A DNA stretch of 64,000 nt from Candidatus Cloacimonadota bacterium (GTDB taxonomy: Bacteria; Cloacimonadota; Cloacimonadia; Cloacimonadales; Cloacimonadaceae): NCBI GenBank assembly GCA_023228125.1, contig JALOBT010000004.1, forward strand, positions 45,403-109,402, written 5' to 3'. Below, piece by piece: positions 8,089 through 14,997 of the stretch. Below the pieces are notes generated by a model, which was given only the letters and a program-made list of their open reading frames with translations, did no database searches and was not told the origin of the DNA. Position 1 is the stretch's first letter; each line of letters opens with the position of its first letter. The position numbers and the translations under genes are program-made.

Positions 8089-8835
8089 ATGAAATCTAAA
8101 GTATTAGCCCTGTTTGTTATCGCAATGCTGCTTTTTATCTGCGCTTGCAGCAAAAGCAAAGACGATGATTCTTACCGCTACCCTCTGAAAGTCGGCAATT
8201 CCTGGACCTATCAGCGCACGGTTTACGATACCGATCAAGGCTTGACTCCCTTTGTTGGCACTGTCAAGGTGTTGGTGGATTCTATCCTCACCGCCCCCAG
8301 TGGCCAAAAGTGCTATCGCCTGCGCTACGAAGAAATCTATGAAGGCGAATCATTCTTTTACGATCAATATCTGGCTAATCTGTCTGAAGGTCTGTGTAGC
8401 TTGGGAGGGAATCCAAGCGCATTTCAGATAAAGGGATATAGGGGGATGATGCCTATGTTTTCCGCTGGCAATAAGGCCTCTCAAGCAGGCGATAGTCCTT
8501 GGTTCAGCAGTCCTCATCTCCTGATCCCCAAAAACCCCGAAGTGGGCTCTGCCTGGATACAGCCAGAGAGTGATGATTGGTTGGAAGTGCACTATTTTAT
8601 GGAAGAGCCCGAAACAGTAGTTACGGATATCGGCAGCCTCAAATGTCATGTAAAGCGCAGTCAGGTGATTTGGGATTCTAAGTTTGATAATTTTCAGCTT
8701 TTTGACTATTACAGTAAGAAAGGGCTTGCCAAATTCATGGTTATTGGTACAGAAATAGTTAGCGATAAAGATGGCGAGGATACTCAGGAAGAGATTTTGG
8801 AAGAAGTCCGGCTGATAGCTTGCGATCTTAAATAA
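8089..8835 (+). CDS. Hypothetical lipoprotein
   Basis: The 248-aa protein starts MKSKVLALFVIAMLLFIC with a lipobox ending at Cys20, followed by a charged KSKDDD linker, so it should be an anchored, probably periplasmic or surface lipoprotein. The mature part (YPLKVGNSWTYQRTVYDT onward) is typical of short lipoproteins with a beta-sheet fold whose function is unknown, and I see no catalytic motif. AAGGAG precedes the ATG at 8089. A TTGACA at 8036-8041 may be its -35 element. It follows the terminator of the upstream gene and is probably monocistronic. Confidence 0.65.
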   Translation: MKSKVLALFVIAMLLFICACSKSKDDDSYRYPLKVGNSWTYQRTVYDTDQGLTPFVGTVKVLVDSILTAPSGQKCYRLRYEEIYEGESFFYDQYLANLSEGLCSLGGNPSAFQIKGYRGMMPMFSAGNKASQAGDSPWFSSPHLLIPKNPEVGSAWIQPESDDWLEVHYFMEEPETVVTDIGSLKCHVKRSQVIWDSKFDNFQLFDYYSKKGLAKFMVIGTEIVSDKDGEDTQEEILEEVRLIACDLK

Positions 8836-9352
8836 GCTGCGGTGCCTAAAGAGGTCTTTGGGAAAACAAGATAGGCACGCAGATAGCGCAGATTACGCAG
8901 ATTTCGGGCAAGGTATAGGATCAGGGAAGCAGCCTGAGTCCAGGGCTTGATTGTTGGGGTTTCCTTCCAGAAAGTCCTCGTACCGATGTCATCTAAAACG
9001 CCGTCCTGCGCTACATTCTACATCCTACATTCTAAATTCTACATTGACCCCAATTTCACTCGACACGAGACGTATCGAATCCAGCACGCCAACTCTTAAT
9101 TCTCCATTCTCCATTGATTCTACATCCTACATCCTAAATTCTACATTGCCCATAATTCTCCATTCTCCATTGATTCTACATCCTACATTCTAAATTCTAC
9201 ATTGCCCATAATTCTCCATTCTCAATTGATATCCCTTTTTTCTTGACAAAATCACGGAGTGCAAAATGATGGCAATCTAAAGAGGTATTGAAAAAAATAT
9301 GCGTTTACGACAAAAGATAAATTCGACCAACGAAAATAAGACTATAAAGCCT
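8836..9352. other. Intergenic region with tandem and dispersed repeats
   Basis: There is no credible gene. Positions 8875-8905 hold short degenerate GCAGAT-type iterations. Positions 9060-9085 carry the ACACGAGACG/AATCCAGC dispersed motif. Positions 9012-9046 and 9099-9229 contain the low-complexity tandem array listed separately. TTGACA at 9244-9249 may be a promoter element for nadC. Confidence 0.55.
9099..9229. repeat. 56-bp tandem repeat array
   Basis: About 2.4 copies of a 56-bp unit start at 9099, 9155 and 9211, each built from short CATTCTCC and CTACATCC words. A partial related block lies at 9012-9046. The copies differ by single bases only, so the array is recent or kept uniform. 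Confidence 0.8.
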
Positions 9353-9384
9353 AAGCATTTGCAGCGCGCAAATGCTTTTTTTTT
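9353..9384 (+). promoter_or_regulatory. Terminator-like hairpin in the nadC leader (possible attenuator)
   Basis: AAGCATTTGC (9353-9362) pairs perfectly with GCAAATGCTT (9368-9377) over a 5-nt loop and is followed by T through 9384. It ends only about 15 nt before the nadC start codon and directly precedes its ribosome binding site. It could end upstream transcripts, but its place between any leader promoter and nadC also allows attenuation. It would mask an ATG at 9372 that is in frame with nadC. Confidence 0.6.
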
Positions 9385-9398
9385 GCTTGGGAGCTATT

Positions 9399-10220
9399 AT
9401 GCAAATAGATGAAATTATTCGTAAAAGTTTGGCGGAAGACCTGGGCCCGGGGGATATTACCACCCGCTACCTGGATCTGGAACCCATGCTCTCTTCTGCT
9501 TATATGATCGCCAAAGCCGAGGGCATCCTGGCTGGCATCGATGTGGCAGTAAAGGTATTTAAGGCCGTGGATCCTGAGCTCAAGGTAACTCTGTATCGCA
9601 AAGATGGAGATTCCGTAAAACCCGGCGATGAGATTCTCAAGGTGGAAGGGCGTCCGGCCAGCATCCTGCAAGGCGAGCGCACAGCTTTGAACTTCTTGCA
9701 GCGCATGTCCGGCGTGGCCAGCATCACCAGACGCATGGTGGATAAGATCTCTGGCACCAAAGCCCGCCTTTTGGATACCCGCAAAACCACTCCTCTGCTG
9801 AGAGACCTCGAAAAGTACGCGGTTCGGGTGGGCGGTGGATACAATCACCGGCAGGGGCTCTTTGATATGATAATGCTGAAGGAAAATCATCTGCGCGCCG
9901 CAGGTGGCATCACCTCCGCCGTGAATAAGATCAACCGCCAAAATGCCACTTACAGGATCGAGGTGGAAGTTACGAATCAGGAAGAGCTCGCCGAAGCCGT
10001 GGCCGCCAGGGTGGATCGCGTGATGCTGGATAACATGGGCTTGAAAGAGATCAGAGCCTGTGTAAAAGCTTTTAAAAACAAGATAGAGCTCGAAGTTTCC
10101 GGGGGAATCACCGAGGAAAACATCCTGTCTTATGCCAAAACGGGAGTGCAATTCATTTCCAGTGGAGCACTTACCCATTCATACAAATCACTGGATATCA
10201 GTTTGCTATTTAAGGAGTAA
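9399..10220 (+). CDS. nadC: Nicotinate-nucleotide pyrophosphorylase (quinolinate phosphoribosyltransferase)
   Basis: The enzyme converts quinolinate and PRPP to nicotinate mononucleotide, CO2 and PPi in de novo NAD synthesis in the cytosol. The chosen start at ATG 9399 (MQIDEIIRKSL), behind GGGAGC, gives 273 aa, the usual family size; an ATG nine codons earlier lies inside a terminator-like hairpin. The signature segments are present: RTALNFLQRMSGVAS near residue 95, LLDTRKTTPLLRDLEKYAV near 127 and the catalytic stretch GGGYNHRQGLFDMIMLKENH. The following gene starts 4 nt after its stop. nadA and nadB are not in this window. Confidence 0.95.
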   Translation: MQIDEIIRKSLAEDLGPGDITTRYLDLEPMLSSAYMIAKAEGILAGIDVAVKVFKAVDPELKVTLYRKDGDSVKPGDEILKVEGRPASILQGERTALNFLQRMSGVASITRRMVDKISGTKARLLDTRKTTPLLRDLEKYAVRVGGGYNHRQGLFDMIMLKENHLRAAGGITSAVNKINRQNATYRIEVEVTNQEELAEAVAARVDRVMLDNMGLKEIRACVKAFKNKIELEVSGGITEENILSYAKTGVQFISSGALTHSYKSLDISLLFKE

Positions 10221-10223
10221 TAT

Positions 10224-10952
10224 ATGGAAGAACAACTTAAAGTCTTGGCAGCAATGCAGAAACTGGATGATAAGATAGGACAGTACCGCGTCTTGCAAGA
10301 GGTATTGCCAAAGCAGCTAAACGAGATCATCGAAAAGGTGGAACAGGCTACCATCGACTTACTGGCCGGCGAAAGCGAAAAAGCAGAGATCAATAAGACG
10401 CAGCGCTCCCTGGAAGGCGAGATCAAAACCCATCAGGAGCAGATTAAGAAATATGGCGCTCAGCTTTCTGCGATCAAAACTAATAAGGAATACAAAGCGT
10501 TAAACAGCGAAATTGCTTATCTCAAGGATAAGATTTCGGAGATTGAATCCCAGCTTTTGGCCCTTATGGATAACGAAACCGAAATCAAAAGCCGCATTGT
10601 AGAATGTAAAAAGGCACTTGTGGAAGCTGAAGCAAATAAAAGAGCCAAAGAAGGCGATCTCAAAGCCCAGATTGCTACCCTGGAAGAGAAGATCGAAAGC
10701 ACCCGGGCCGAGCGCAATAAACTGGCCGTTACCCTACCAGTGGCTTTGATCAAACGCTATGGCAATATGATCAAAAACAAAGAGAATCAGGCTGTGGCCT
10801 ACAGTCGCGATGGCTCTTGCGGCGGCTGTGGCTTCGTATTCCGTCAGCAAATGCGGATCGAGCTCCAACTGCGCAAGAAGATCGTTTACTGCGAAAATTG
10901 CGGCCGGATCTTGCTCAATCCTATCCAGGAAGATACTCCAAAACAGGATTAA
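10224..10952 (+). CDS. Coiled-coil zinc-ribbon protein (DUF164/CdsZ-like)
   Basis: The 242-aa protein has a long predicted helical coiled coil at about residues 1-185, rich in Glu, Lys and Leu. A C-terminal zinc ribbon with two CxxC pairs follows (CGGCGFVF and CENCGR). This architecture defines the widespread C4-type zinc-ribbon family often found near nadC or RNase H-type genes. Members have been linked to nucleic-acid or ribosome-associated roles, but the function here is inferred only by family. It starts 4 nt after nadC and is probably cotranscribed. A perfect inverted repeat follows its stop. Confidence 0.8.
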   Translation: MEEQLKVLAAMQKLDDKIGQYRVLQEVLPKQLNEIIEKVEQATIDLLAGESEKAEINKTQRSLEGEIKTHQEQIKKYGAQLSAIKTNKEYKALNSEIAYLKDKISEIESQLLALMDNETEIKSRIVECKKALVEAEANKRAKEGDLKAQIATLEEKIESTRAERNKLAVTLPVALIKRYGNMIKNKENQAVAYSRDGSCGGCGFVFRQQMRIELQLRKKIVYCENCGRILLNPIQEDTPKQD

Positions 10953-10976
10953 ACTAAAATAAGCCTATCCAATCCC

Positions 10977-11002
10977 TGCTGTCTGAACTAATTCAGACAG
11001 CA
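10977..11002. terminator. Inverted repeat after the zinc-ribbon gene
   Basis: TGCTGTCTGAA (10977-10987) pairs perfectly with TTCAGACAGCA (10992-11002) around a CTAA loop. No clean T tract follows, so it is a weak or bidirectional terminator at best, but it sits 25 nt after the stop codon. Confidence 0.5.
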
Positions 11003-12015
11003 TGAGGGCTATATATTTTACTATTTTATCGTAACGCTGGATTCATCCGGCCGTTCCGCTGGCTTTAGCCGGTGCGTGTAGTAAACAAAATAATAGTCAC
11101 ACGGATTGTGCGGATCAAACGGATTTACACGGATAAAGAGCATATTGGCTAATGAGCTCGATTTGGTCGTTGCTGGACTGGTGAATTGCAACCGTCCCGT
11201 TTGCAGAATAGCTGGATTGGATGCGTCTCGCGTCCAGTTGTTGGATTCGTCTCCTGTAGTCACAATCTCTCCCTTCTGCCTTGAAAGAATCCAGGCAGGG
11301 CTTTCAAGCCCTGCACCACAAGTTGCCGTCCAAGCCAAGACTCCTTCCAGGCCTTTCAAGGCCAGGCACCCGCAGCTATATGAACAAATATACCCTGCAC
11401 CTGTTTTGACTTTCATTTTTGATCTGGCCGATAGGCTTTAGATGGTCATGCATCTTTCTTGATTCCAGCAAACTACAGATTATTCCCAAAGCAAAAATGA
11501 GAGTTTAAACAGGAACTATATGATGGCTTCTTTGTTGAAGGATCAGGTGTCGTCCTGCGCTACGCTCCGGACCCGGAGATCCATCTACCAGCCACCCCAG
11601 CAGTCACCTGCTGGGCTATTGGCATTCGCCTTTCGTCCTAACGGACTGGTGCTGTCGCACTGCCATGCCTACGGCATTTTACAGGGTATTTTGTTGTTGG
11701 ATTCTACCTGAAATACCGTGCCCACAGGCTATCTAAAATGCCGTGCCTACAGCACTCTTTAGGGTATGTGTTTGCCGGGGATTCTATCTGAACTGCCATG
11801 CCTATGGCATTCATTGGGGTATTGTGTTGTTGGATTCTATCTGAAATAACCTGCCTCCAGCACGCTGTTGGATGCCATCAGTCATCCGGATTACAAATCA
11901 TATCTATATGGACTCAAAACATGAAGTACTTGAGTTAGGAATGAGAGCTAATTTCTCATAAATCAGGCTATTACGATAATGTTGGCTTGCCTGATTTACA
12001 CCAAGCTTTGAGACC
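11003..12015. other. 1-kb repeat-filled intergenic region
   Basis: I see no complete gene. A twin-hairpin repeat lies at 11028-11078, followed by CGGATTTACACGGATAAA-type iterations (11095-11140) that also follow the copy at 56947. Hairpins with TTTCAA loops sit at 11293-11316 and 11347-11380 (GGCCTT/AAGGCC arms followed by CAGGCACCCGCAGCTATA). From about 11640 to 11870 there are diverged repeats containing CTATCTGAAAT and GCCGTGCCTACAG, related to 21155-21240. A long-loop inverted repeat, AAATCAGGC/GCCTGATTT, lies at about 11959-12000. Confidence 0.55.
11028..11078. repeat. Twin-hairpin dispersed repeat, copy 2
   Basis: It runs from TCGTAACGCTGG to GGTGCGTG. The second hairpin is GCTGGC-TTTA-GCCGGT. 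Relative to copy 1 (3015-3065) the arms changed together, which keeps the stem. Confidence 0.65.
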
Positions 12016-12084
12016 TTACTGATCTATATTCAAAGCTGCCAGAGCAGAGGAGCATAGGAACACAAATATTAAGAACCGTTTCAT
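12016..12084 (-). pseudogene. Signal-peptide stub of a lost secreted-protein gene
   Basis: On the minus strand AAAGGAGATACT precedes an ATG at 12084 that opens MKRFLIFVFLCSSALAA followed by LNIDQ and a stop: 22 residues in all. This is a complete, good signal peptide with a strong ribosome binding site but almost no mature protein. The most likely reading is the surviving 5' end of a decayed secreted-protein gene. A tiny secreted peptide is possible but less likely. Confidence 0.4.
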
Positions 12085-12258
12085 AGTATCTCCTTTCTTT
12101 TGTCTTCAGGCAAGAAATATCAGGGAAAGTCTGACGTCAAGAAAAATATCAGGCTTTCCCCAAGAAGCTATTCAAGCCATAGCTGGCAAGGCTCTCACGC
12201 GCTTATGGTTACGGAACCATTGTCGAACGTGATTGCCCTAAAACAAAGCAGCACAGCA

Positions 12259-13386
12259 TCAAGAGCCGAAGATTCCCAGCATTACACCTGCTGCCACGGC
12301 TGAACCTACCACTCCGGCCACATTGGGCCCCATGGCGTGCATCAAGAGATAGTTTGACTTATCATATTGCTGTCCTACCACTTGCACCACACGTGCGGCT
12401 GCCGGCACTGCAGATACACCTGCTGCACCGATCAAGGGATTGATCTTGTTTTTACTGAAGAGATTCATCATCTTGGCAAAGAGCACTCCGGTGGCGGTGG
12501 CCACACAGAACGAGGCTGCTCCCAGGATGAAGATCTTGATCGTGGAGGGAGTAAGGAAGACATCCGCTGTGGTTTTGGCGCCCACGGTGAGCCCGATCAA
12601 CACTGTAACGATATCGATCAGAGCGGTTCTGGCGGTGCCAGCCAGGCGTTCTGTAACCCCGCTTTCTTTGAGCAGATTGCCCAGGAAGAGCATGGCCAGG
12701 AGTACTGCCGAGCCTGGTGCGATAAAGGAAGTAACGATAAAGGCGACTATGGGGAAGACGATCTTTTCTTTTTGGGAGACCACGCGCAGGGGTTTCATCT
12801 TGATCACGCGTTCTTTCTTGGTGGTGAGCAGCCGCATGATGGGGGGTTGAATCACCGGCACCAGCGCCATGTATGAGTAGGCTGCCAGGGCTATGGAGCC
12901 CAAGAGGTGGGGAGCCAGTTTGGAGGCCAGAAAGATCGAAGTAGGGCCATCTGCACCACCGATGATACCGATGGAGGCAGCTTCCAGGATGTTGAATCCC
13001 AAGAGGATAGAGCCCATGAAAGTGGCGAAAATGCCGAATTGTGCGGCTGCTCCCAAAAGGATCAGACGCGGATTGGCAATCAAGGTGGAAAAGTCCGTCA
13101 TAGCTCCCACGCCCAGGAAGATCAGCGAGGGGTAAATGCCCTTGCTCACTCCAAAATACAGGTAGGAGAGCACAGAGCCTTCTGTGCTCACTCCCAGTCC
13201 TTGTGCTGCTACGCCGGGGATGTTTCCCACGATCATGCCAAAGCCGATGGGAACCAGGAGCAGGGGTTCAAAGCCTTTGCTGATGCCCAGATAGACGAAG
13301 AAGGCACCCGCCAGCATCATTGCCAGATTGCCCCAGGCTACATTCAGGAAACCGGTAGTTTGGATGAATTGCATGAGTTCTTGCAT
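12259..13386 (-). CDS. mmdB: Sodium-pump decarboxylase beta subunit (MmdB/OadB)
   Basis: This integral membrane subunit decarboxylates carboxybiotin and couples it to Na+ export. The 375-aa, strongly hydrophobic protein starts FLNVAWGNLAMMLAGAFFVY and carries family segments such as VPIGFGMIVGN, GVGAMTDFSTLIANP, GIIGGADGPTSIF and the C-terminal LLMHAMGPNVAGVVGSAVA. The GGADGPT segment lies in the region reported as essential for Na+ coupling in OadB and GcdB. It is the last of four minus-strand genes, 3 nt downstream of the biotin carrier. Methylmalonyl-CoA is the substrate suggested by the operon rather than by this subunit. Confidence 0.92.
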   Translation of the reverse strand: MQELMQFIQTTGFLNVAWGNLAMMLAGAFFVYLGISKGFEPLLLVPIGFGMIVGNIPGVAAQGLGVSTEGSVLSYLYFGVSKGIYPSLIFLGVGAMTDFSTLIANPRLILLGAAAQFGIFATFMGSILLGFNILEAASIGIIGGADGPTSIFLASKLAPHLLGSIALAAYSYMALVPVIQPPIMRLLTTKKERVIKMKPLRVVSQKEKIVFPIVAFIVTSFIAPGSAVLLAMLFLGNLLKESGVTERLAGTARTALIDIVTVLIGLTVGAKTTADVFLTPSTIKIFILGAASFCVATATGVLFAKMMNLFSKNKINPLIGAAGVSAVPAAARVVQVVGQQYDKSNYLLMHAMGPNVAGVVGSAVAAGVMLGIFGS

Positions 13387-13389
13387 GCT

Positions 13390-14121
13390 TTAGTCCTCCA
13401 ACTCGATCAAAGGATCACCTTCCTGAACGATATCTCCTCTGCTTACATGGATCTTCTTGATTTTCCCTTTGGCTTCAAAATGGATATCGCTCTCCATCTT
13501 CATGGCTTCCAGGATGAGTGCAACATCGCCTTCATGAACGGCTTGGCCGACATTTACAGAGACATCTATGATGGTGCCCGGCAGCGGTGCCCGGAGGATC
13601 TTGTCACTGCTAAGCGTGGCTGGAGCAGCAGCTTGAGCGGTCTGGATGCTGGGCTGTTTTGGAGCTTTGCGGGGCTGTTTCTGAGGCTCTTTTTGTTCAA
13701 GCGCTTCCAGAATCAGCAGCACATCGCCTTCTTGCACCAAAGAGCGTTCTTTGACCAGGATTTTGGCAATTTTGGCTTCTTCCGGAGCGGCGATTTCGGA
13801 TTCCATTTTCATGGCTTCGATGATGAGTATCGCCTGTCCTTTTTTCACCAGATCGCCTTCTTTGACGGGGATGGAGATGATCACGCCTGGCAGCGGAGCC
13901 TTTACTTCTCCAGTACCCAGATCTATCTTACTGGAAAAAGAGGGAGCCATGGGCACGTCCTGCTCCTGTCTCTGGAGCTTGGGCACGCCACTGGCAGCAT
14001 CTTGCTCAATCTGGATGATATAATCGTGTCCATTAATGTTGATTTTGGCATGGGAGCTGCTGTATTCCAGGATGCTGGCTTCATAACGCTCCCCATTGAT
14101 GAGCAATTTATAGGTCTTCAT
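13390..14121 (-). CDS. mmdC: Biotin carrier protein with two biotinyl domains (MmdC-like)
   Basis: It carries the carboxyl group between the carboxyltransferase and the membrane decarboxylase. The 243-aa protein has a short beta-strand N-terminus and then two biotinyl domains: the first with EAMKMES and biotin-site Lys105, the second with EAMKMES and Lys208. They are joined by a Lys/Gln/Pro/Ala linker at about 143-170. A gamma-type carrier normally has one such domain and about 120-150 aa, so this is a tandem duplication. The two APLPG-containing domains are alike but not identical. It starts at ATG 14121, sharing one base with the end of the upstream gene, and ends 3 nt before mmdB. Confidence 0.9.
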   Translation of the reverse strand: MKTYKLLINGERYEASILEYSSSHAKININGHDYIIQIEQDAASGVPKLQRQEQDVPMAPSFSSKIDLGTGEVKAPLPGVIISIPVKEGDLVKKGQAILIIEAMKMESEIAAPEEAKIAKILVKERSLVQEGDVLLILEALEQKEPQKQPRKAPKQPSIQTAQAAAPATLSSDKILRAPLPGTIIDVSVNVGQAVHEGDVALILEAMKMESDIHFEAKGKIKKIHVSRGDIVQEGDPLIELED

Positions 14122-14987
14122 TATTTACTCCTTAAGGGCTTCATTTCACTATTTGGCATGGAAAGGATGGCACTGGCCCGCCATTGGTTGATGGGGGTTC
14201 TGCGGAAAGTAAGCACCATTTTGCGGCGTCTTTCCACTTCGTTTTCATGCAGATGCAGCGCTGTGATGGCTGCCACTATCACATCTCGGCTCAGATCTTT
14301 GGGAGTGCTTTTCACTTGTCCATTGCTGGAGAGGCTGATGATCTTTGCCTGTTTCTTTTCACGGTTCAGATGCACCAATTGGCTGATGATCAGGCTGGTC
14401 AAGACCAGTGCGGAGAAGACCACCAGCATGCCCACCAGGGTCACCGATGAACCATAGAGCATGAGGTGTTTCGAGAACTCTGCGTTGGTGTCCTTCATGG
14501 TCTCAAGGTCTATGCCCAGAGCCTGAATCGACATGTTATCCCAGGATTTGTCCAGGGGATCGGTATTGCCCAGCATGGCCTTTAGCTTTTTGATGGGGAT
14601 ACTCAAGGTGGTGCCGATTTCAGACACTGTGCTGAGCTCATTGAAGCCATATTGAAGCATTTGCTGAGCCAATAGGGCACGGTAGGGAGTGATCTCCAGC
14701 CTCCTGAGCGTCATTGTGTCCAGGACCTTATTGGCGGGTTCCAGGCCCAAAGCACCTTTCCAGCGCAAAAGATCCTCAATACCCAGCTTCTCGGCCACAT
14801 ATAGCAGGGTATTGGTATCCGTAAAACCGTAATCAGAGATGATTTCCAGTTCACGCACCAAAGTCAGTGAATCCAGAACCGCCTGAGCCCTGAGAACTCC
14901 ATTTTCCGCAGCTATGCTCGCTACAGGTTCCTGGGCCAGAAGCAAAAGCGGGATGATTAGCAGGGCAAGACAAAGTATCTTTCGCAT
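14121..14987 (-). CDS. OadG/MmdD-like membrane subunit with long exported N-terminal region
   Basis: This is probably the small membrane subunit (delta of methylmalonyl-CoA decarboxylase, gamma of oxaloacetate decarboxylase) that holds the pump together. The start at ATG 14987 (MRKILCLALLIIPLLLLAQ), behind TAAAGG, gives 288 aa. A signal peptide is followed by about 180 residues that appear exported, then one transmembrane helix at about 194-218 (GSSVTLVGMLVVFSALVL). A cytosolic tail carries an AAITALHLH helix and INQWRAS near the end. The usual subunit is about 80-120 aa with only the helix and tail, so the exported part is unusual. It shows a loosely repeated LxRLEI.PY / LGIDLETM pattern suggesting repeated helical units. 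Confidence 0.75.
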   Translation of the reverse strand: MRKILCLALLIIPLLLLAQEPVASIAAENGVLRAQAVLDSLTLVRELEIISDYGFTDTNTLLYVAEKLGIEDLLRWKGALGLEPANKVLDTMTLRRLEITPYRALLAQQMLQYGFNELSTVSEIGTTLSIPIKKLKAMLGNTDPLDKSWDNMSIQALGIDLETMKDTNAEFSKHLMLYGSSVTLVGMLVVFSALVLTSLIISQLVHLNREKKQAKIISLSSNGQVKSTPKDLSRDVIVAAITALHLHENEVERRRKMVLTFRRTPINQWRASAILSMPNSEMKPLRSK

Positions 14988-14997
14988 TATCTTGCCT

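Noticed and set aside
8089..8835. Named function for the 248-aa lipoprotein
   Set aside because: Only the lipobox is clear; assigning an enzyme or binding role would be guessing.
12907..14457. 516-codon plus-strand frame across mmdB, mmdC and the OadG-like gene
   Set aside because: It runs opposite three well-identified genes, is rich in His and Gln as antisense frames often are, and has no recognisable domain.
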